A stretch of 15,739 nt of DNA from Anaerolineales bacterium (GTDB taxonomy: Bacteria; Chloroflexota; Anaerolineae; UBA7937), in the NCBI GenBank assembly GCA_030593425.1, contig JAUVHF010000019.1:1-15739 (forward strand), read 5' to 3'. Every line of letters begins with the position of its first letter. Within the stretch, counting starts at the first letter, position 1. Positions 12,967 through 15,739 of this stretch are shown here, in pieces. Below the pieces are notes generated by a model. The model was not told the origin of the DNA. It made no database searches and was given only the letters and a program-made list of their open reading frames with translations. The position numbers and the translations under genes are program-made.

Positions 12967-14076
12967 ATGCAATTCCCAGAGCAGATAGCCATCGGCCTCC
13001 TCTTCTCCCTCTTCGCCTACGGGGCTATAGTGGGGGCCTCGCAGATAGTGGCTGCACGCCACCGGCTAGTAGGCCTCTCCCTTCTAGGGGTGAAGAACCC
13101 CCTTCGCTCCTATCTTCTAGGATCAACCCTTCTCCTCCTCACCTACGGTTGGTTCTTCGGCACCAGGGGCTATGAGATCTTCTCCCCAGGGCCAGCCGCA
13201 AGCGAGTTCGCTTTCTTTCTGGGTCTCGCCTTCTTGGCCGCTCTATCCACCGCCCTTCTCATCCCCAACCTCATGCGCCGGCCCCCGGTCTTAGGGCTAA
13301 GCCCCCCTCAGGTATCCCTTGAACGGGGAATCCTTACAGGATCTCGTGGGAGGGGAACTTTGTACTTGCCAAGGGGTTCTACCCTGGTGGGCCATCCCTC
13401 GACCCTGTCGGGTTTGGAACAGGGCTTGCCAGCCCGTCCCCCAGCCTGGCAAGCACCGGGGCAGGCTGGCACTCAGGCCCCTCGAGCGGCTATATGTGCC
13501 CTGCCCGGACTGGGAGAAGGAACCCGCTCCTTAGAGCCGTTGGCCACTCACTTGGCCGAAAGGGGCTTCGTAGTCCTGGTGCTGGAACTCTCCACCCTCG
13601 AATACCCTGATCTCTTGGCTCTTCTCCCTTCGGGGGTCGCCTACCTCGCCGCTCACCCCGAGGTAGATCCCCAGAGGATAGGCGTGCTGGGGGTGGACTT
13701 GGGAGCCGATCTGGCTATCCGCTCGGCCAGCGGAGATGAACAGGTGAGGGCGGTGGCGGCTCTTTCCCCCATACTAGAGATCACTAGGCCGGGCCTCCAT
13801 ATCCTAGCCGAGATGTCCTACCTTCAAGGGATGAGATGGGCAGGGGCTACAAAGGGGTTGGTTAGCCAACTGGCCTCTTTGGAGCACTTGCCCCAGGGTC
13901 GTCCCTGCCTCCTTCTCTGCGGCGGGGAGGATAGGCTAGCCCCTCAGGACGATAGGGCAGCATCCGAAGGAGAGGAGATGATGGTAATAGAGGGAGAGAA
14001 GCGTTTCTCCCTCCCTCGGTCTCCAGCCGCCATCTCCCTGACGGCGGATTGGTTCCAAGAGCGGTTAGGGGAGTAG
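12967..14076 (+). CDS. Membrane-anchored alpha/beta-hydrolase-like protein with degenerate catalytic site (369 aa)
   Basis: Three hydrophobic segments (about residues 7-28, 48-64, 79-100) anchor a C-terminal domain that follows the alpha/beta hydrolase plan: ALPGLGEGTRSLEPLATHLAERGFVVLVLEL, then the nucleophile elbow IGVLGVDLGADLAIRS, then CLLLCGGEDRLAP. At the elbow the usual Ser is Asp244. The acid Asp322 is present, but the expected catalytic His region reads GEKRFSL, with Arg346. It is either a non-enzymatic fold relative or uses other chemistry. About 50 residues (122-171) are Gly/Pro/Ala-rich and coincide with palindromic repeat DNA. I chose ATG 12967; the ribosome binding site is poor (GAGAGG abuts the ATG), and longer starts fall in the terminator. 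The PAP2 gene follows by 70 nt. Confidence 0.7.
   Translation: MQFPEQIAIGLLFSLFAYGAIVGASQIVAARHRLVGLSLLGVKNPLRSYLLGSTLLLLTYGWFFGTRGYEIFSPGPAASEFAFFLGLAFLAALSTALLIPNLMRRPPVLGLSPPQVSLERGILTGSRGRGTLYLPRGSTLVGHPSTLSGLEQGLPARPPAWQAPGQAGTQAPRAAICALPGLGEGTRSLEPLATHLAERGFVVLVLELSTLEYPDLLALLPSGVAYLAAHPEVDPQRIGVLGVDLGADLAIRSASGDEQVRAVAALSPILEITRPGLHILAEMSYLQGMRWAGATKGLVSQLASLEHLPQGRPCLLLCGGEDRLAPQDDRAASEGEEMMVIEGEKRFSLPRSPAAISLTADWFQERLGE
13332..13480 (+). repeat. Repeat-derived insertion inside the hydrolase gene
   Basis: Starts with a short GGATC repeat (13332-13351, CCTTACAGGATC and CGTGGGA) that matches 14103-14124 on the opposite strand. It then holds two stem-loops: CCCTGT/ACAGGG near 13401-13422 and GCCAGCC/GGCTGGC near 13430-13471. 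It stays in frame and encodes a low-complexity linker just before the hydrolase domain. The right boundary is approximate. Confidence 0.5.
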
Positions 14077-14102
14077 GCCTTTCCCATCCCACAGAGATCC
14101 TG

Positions 14103-14124
14103 TTCCCACGGGGATCCTGTAAGG
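14103..14124 (-). repeat. Short GGATCC-type repeat, copy 4
   Basis: Read on the minus strand it gives CCTTACAGGATCCCCGTGGGAA, the partner of 13332-13351 and similar in its core to copies 1 and 2. It lies between the hydrolase and PAP2 genes. Confidence 0.5.
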
Positions 14125-14146
14125 AAAGGACAGGGATACTTTACGT

Positions 14147-14719
14147 ATGGACCAGGCGCTCTTCCAACTCGTAAATGGGCTTGCGGGCCGCGTTCCCCTC
14201 CTTGATGGTGGTATGCGCCTCCTGGTGAACGACTACTTTGTACCCACCACCCTTTTCCTCCTCCTCATCTATCTCTGGTTCGAGGGGAGGACGATGGCCG
14301 ATAGAGAGTTGAATCAGCGAGCCGTTATCCAGGTGATAGCAGCCTTCCTGGTGGCCAACGCCCTAGTTAAGGCCTGCAACCTACTCTATTTTCGCCCTCG
14401 GCCCTTCTCCACTCAGGAAGTTAACCTCCTCTTCTACCGTCCCTCGGACTCCTCATTGCCCAGCAACCCTGCTGCTGTAGGATTCACCTTCGCTACGGTG
14501 ATCTGGCAACGGAACCGCAACCTGGGAGCCGTCATGGGGCTCCTGGCTTCCCTCTTCGCCATCGCTCGCGTCTATTGCGGTGTCCACTATCCTCTGGATG
14601 TGGTGAGCGGGGCGCTCGTAGGGATGTTCGCCGCCCACCTCCCCAGTAGAGCGGAGCGACTTCTTAGTCCCCTTTCCACCCTCATCATCGAATCGGCAAG
14701 AAGGCTCAACCTAGCCTGA
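14147..14719 (+). CDS. PAP2-family membrane phosphatase homologue with altered motif (190 aa)
   Basis: Integral membrane protein resembling PAP2/BcrC lipid (undecaprenyl) diphosphatases, which recycle the cell-wall lipid carrier. Motif 1 is seen as K75...RPRP (83-86), and motif 3 as ARVYCGVHYPLD (140-151, with Arg141, His147 and Asp151). Motif 2, normally PS-G/D-H, reads PSNP at 105-108, so the usual catalytic His is Pro. Motif 3 also starts with Ala instead of Ser. Hydrophobic segments lie near 31-45, 59-75, 107-119, 126-141 and 151-165. The enzyme may be weak, inactive or specialised. The ribosome binding site is weak (AGGGA, 11 nt upstream). It is 70 nt after the hydrolase gene, probably in the same operon. 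Confidence 0.85.
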   Translation: MDQALFQLVNGLAGRVPLLDGGMRLLVNDYFVPTTLFLLLIYLWFEGRTMADRELNQRAVIQVIAAFLVANALVKACNLLYFRPRPFSTQEVNLLFYRPSDSSLPSNPAAVGFTFATVIWQRNRNLGAVMGLLASLFAIARVYCGVHYPLDVVSGALVGMFAAHLPSRAERLLSPLSTLIIESARRLNLA

Positions 14720-14791
14720 GACCCTTCGTAGCACAAGACTGGGCCAGGGTGTAGCCTCTTTCATGGTATCAACGCTCTCGACAACTGCCCC

Positions 14792-14820
14792 TTGACAAAA
14801 GGGCTTCCGCGCGATATGAT
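14792..14820 (+). promoter_or_regulatory. Near-consensus promoter of the phasin/PhaR operon
   Basis: Perfect TTGACA (-35), a 17-nt spacer, and TATGAT (-10, one mismatch). Expected start near 14827, inside the adjacent palindrome. Confidence 0.85.
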
Positions 14821-14822
14821 TA

Positions 14823-14847
14823 TTTTATGACGCAATGCGTCATAAAA
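14823..14847. promoter_or_regulatory. 25-bp operator-like palindrome at the transcription start
   Basis: Perfect 12-bp arms, TTTTATGACGCA and TGCGTCATAAAA, around a single A. It begins 2 nt after the -10 box and covers the expected start site, the classic position for a dimeric repressor. A 1-nt centre does not suit an RNA hairpin, so a DNA-binding site is more likely. The PhaR-type regulator encoded two genes downstream is an obvious candidate ligand. Confidence 0.75.
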
Positions 14848-14863
14848 CGAGAGGAGGTAAAGG

Positions 14864-15226
14864 ATGGCTGAGAAGAAAGAGAGCCCAATGGAAGGAACCC
14901 GGCTTTTAGAACCCCTCCGCAAGATGCTTCTAGCCAGCGTAGGAGCCATGGCTTTAGCCACCGATGAGGCTGAGGAACTCATCAGCCGGCTGGTGGAGAG
15001 AGGCCAAATAGCCCAGGAAGAGGGACGAAAGCTAGCTCAAGAGATGATGGCTAAGAGCCGGGAGAGGATGGAAGCGAGAAGGGAGAAGATGGAATCTGCC
15101 CTTGATGCCCGCATCGAAAAGGCGCTCGAAAGGCTTAACGTGCCCACCAAGGCGGAGATAGAGAGCCTGAGTGCAAGCATCGACGAATTGAGCAAGAAGA
15201 TCGAGAGACTGGCGAAAAAGGGCTAA
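14864..15226 (+). CDS. Phasin-like helical protein (120 aa)
   Basis: A small, highly charged, almost wholly helical protein resembling the phasin/PHA-regulator type of short coiled-coil proteins that coat polyhydroxyalkanoate granules. A hydrophobic helix, LLEPLRKMLLASVGAMALATDEAEELISRLVERGQIAQEEG (about 14-54), is the most phasin-like part. Two long amphipathic coiled coils follow (55-92 and 95-120). GGAGGT lies 6 nt before ATG 14864, one of the strongest sites in the window. It is first in an operon whose promoter carries an operator palindrome; the PhaR-type gene begins 19 nt after its stop. Phasin genes are commonly controlled by PhaR. Other inclusion- or lipid-associated roles are possible. 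Confidence 0.75.
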   Translation: MAEKKESPMEGTRLLEPLRKMLLASVGAMALATDEAEELISRLVERGQIAQEEGRKLAQEMMAKSRERMEARREKMESALDARIEKALERLNVPTKAEIESLSASIDELSKKIERLAKKG

Positions 15227-15245
15227 AGCCAAAAGAGGCTTCCCC

Positions 15246-15739
15246 TTGCATCTCATCAAGCGATACTCAAATCGCAAACTGTACGATACCCAGGAGAAGC
15301 GGTACGTCTCCTTAGGAGATGTGGCCGCTTTGATAAGGGCTGGAGTGGAGGTGCAGATCCTCGACCATCAAAGCGGCGAGGATCTCACCGCCGCTACCCT
15401 GGCTCGGATCCTGCAGCGAGAGGAGAGAAACCTACCTCTACCCTTCCTGCGATCCCTAATCCGCATCGGCGGCGATACCCTGAGAACCTCCCTCGACGAG
15501 GCGAGGCTCGAACCCCTCGTTAGCCGAGGGGAGAGAGCCTTGGAAGAGGCCCAACGACTGAGCGAGGAGTTGGCTGTTTATGCCCTGCGTCGCCGTCAGA
15601 ACCTGGAAGCGGCGACGATGATCAAAGTAGAAGGGGCCCTAGAGCGGTGGCAGATACCTACTCGAGACGACCTTCAACGGCTAGAAGCGCGATTAAAGGA
15701 ACTCTCCCACAAACTCGATTCCCTCCTCGCTACCCCCCA
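15246..15739 (+). CDS. phaR: PhaR-type PHA accumulation regulator (partial, runs off window)
   Basis: The first 164 codons are visible. LHLIKRYSNRKLYDTQEKRYVSL, then GDVAALIRAGVEVQILDHQSGEDLTAATLARIL, is the PHB/PHA accumulation regulator DNA-binding domain (family form IKKYxNRRLYxTxxxxYVTLEDL...VxDxxTGEDLT). After it, from about residue 100, comes a long amphipathic helix (LEEAQRLSEELAVYALRRRQNLEAA, later LQRLEARLKELSHKLDSLL) suited to oligomerisation or granule binding. Known PhaR proteins bind both nascent PHA and phasin promoters. The start is TTG 15246, supported by AGAGG 7 nt upstream; no ATG or GTG fits. The C-terminus lies beyond the window, so the length is unknown. Confidence 0.85.
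   Translation, partial: MHLIKRYSNRKLYDTQEKRYVSLGDVAALIRAGVEVQILDHQSGEDLTAATLARILQREERNLPLPFLRSLIRIGGDTLRTSLDEARLEPLVSRGERALEEAQRLSEELAVYALRRRQNLEAATMIKVEGALERWQIPTRDDLQRLEARLKELSHKLDSLLATP

Overview
The window looks like chromosomal DNA of an anaerobic bacterium, most plausibly an uncultured Chloroflexota-like lineage. This is inferred only from gene content: a tungsten-type aldehyde:ferredoxin oxidoreductase with a polyferredoxin, an archaeal-like class III aminotransferase, an endonuclease-type MutL, a short RpoD without region 1.1, and a phasin/PhaR pair. The composition is moderately GC-rich, genes are tightly packed with many ATGA overlaps, and GTG and TTG starts are used. No rRNA, tRNA, CRISPR array, transposase or phage gene was recognised.

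Layout. 1-1707 (minus): a thiolase with its own promoter, followed by a partial small membrane protein. 1765-2939: a repeat-rich stretch in which two direct copies of a ~123-bp palindromic repeat bracket a methyltransferase and a truncated HTH gene. 3075-5546 (plus): mutL, a stand-alone HisKA (phosphoacceptor) domain and a small membrane protein, apparently one transcription unit. 5550-6350 (minus): an unrecognised nine-cysteine protein. 6385-6621 (plus): a start-less remnant of a fibronectin-III-like domain. 6624-11173 (minus): a compact operon of polyferredoxin, AOR, MoaD/ThiS-like protein, class III aminotransferase and THEP1-type NTPase, with a good promoter at 11145-11173. 11578-12938 (plus): rpoD with a near-consensus promoter, a ~270-nt leader and a strong terminator. 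12967-14719 (plus): a membrane-anchored alpha/beta-hydrolase-like protein and a PAP2-family protein, both with altered catalytic motifs. 14792-15739 (plus): a near-consensus promoter overlaid by a 25-bp operator-like palindrome, then a phasin-like protein and the start of a PhaR-type regulator.

How the genes may work together. The AOR operon would oxidise aldehydes to acids and pass electrons to ferredoxin. The MoaD-like gene points to tungstopterin synthesis or a related sulfur-carrier task, and the aminotransferase suggests the aldehyde comes from an amino acid or omega-amino acid. The phasin/PhaR pair looks like a self-regulated granule- or inclusion-associated system; a thiolase lies in the same window, but no PHA synthase does. 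Repeats of at least two families lie between genes, and a few lie inside coding sequences, where they seem to have added peptide segments to MutL and the hydrolase and replaced the N-terminus of the HTH gene.
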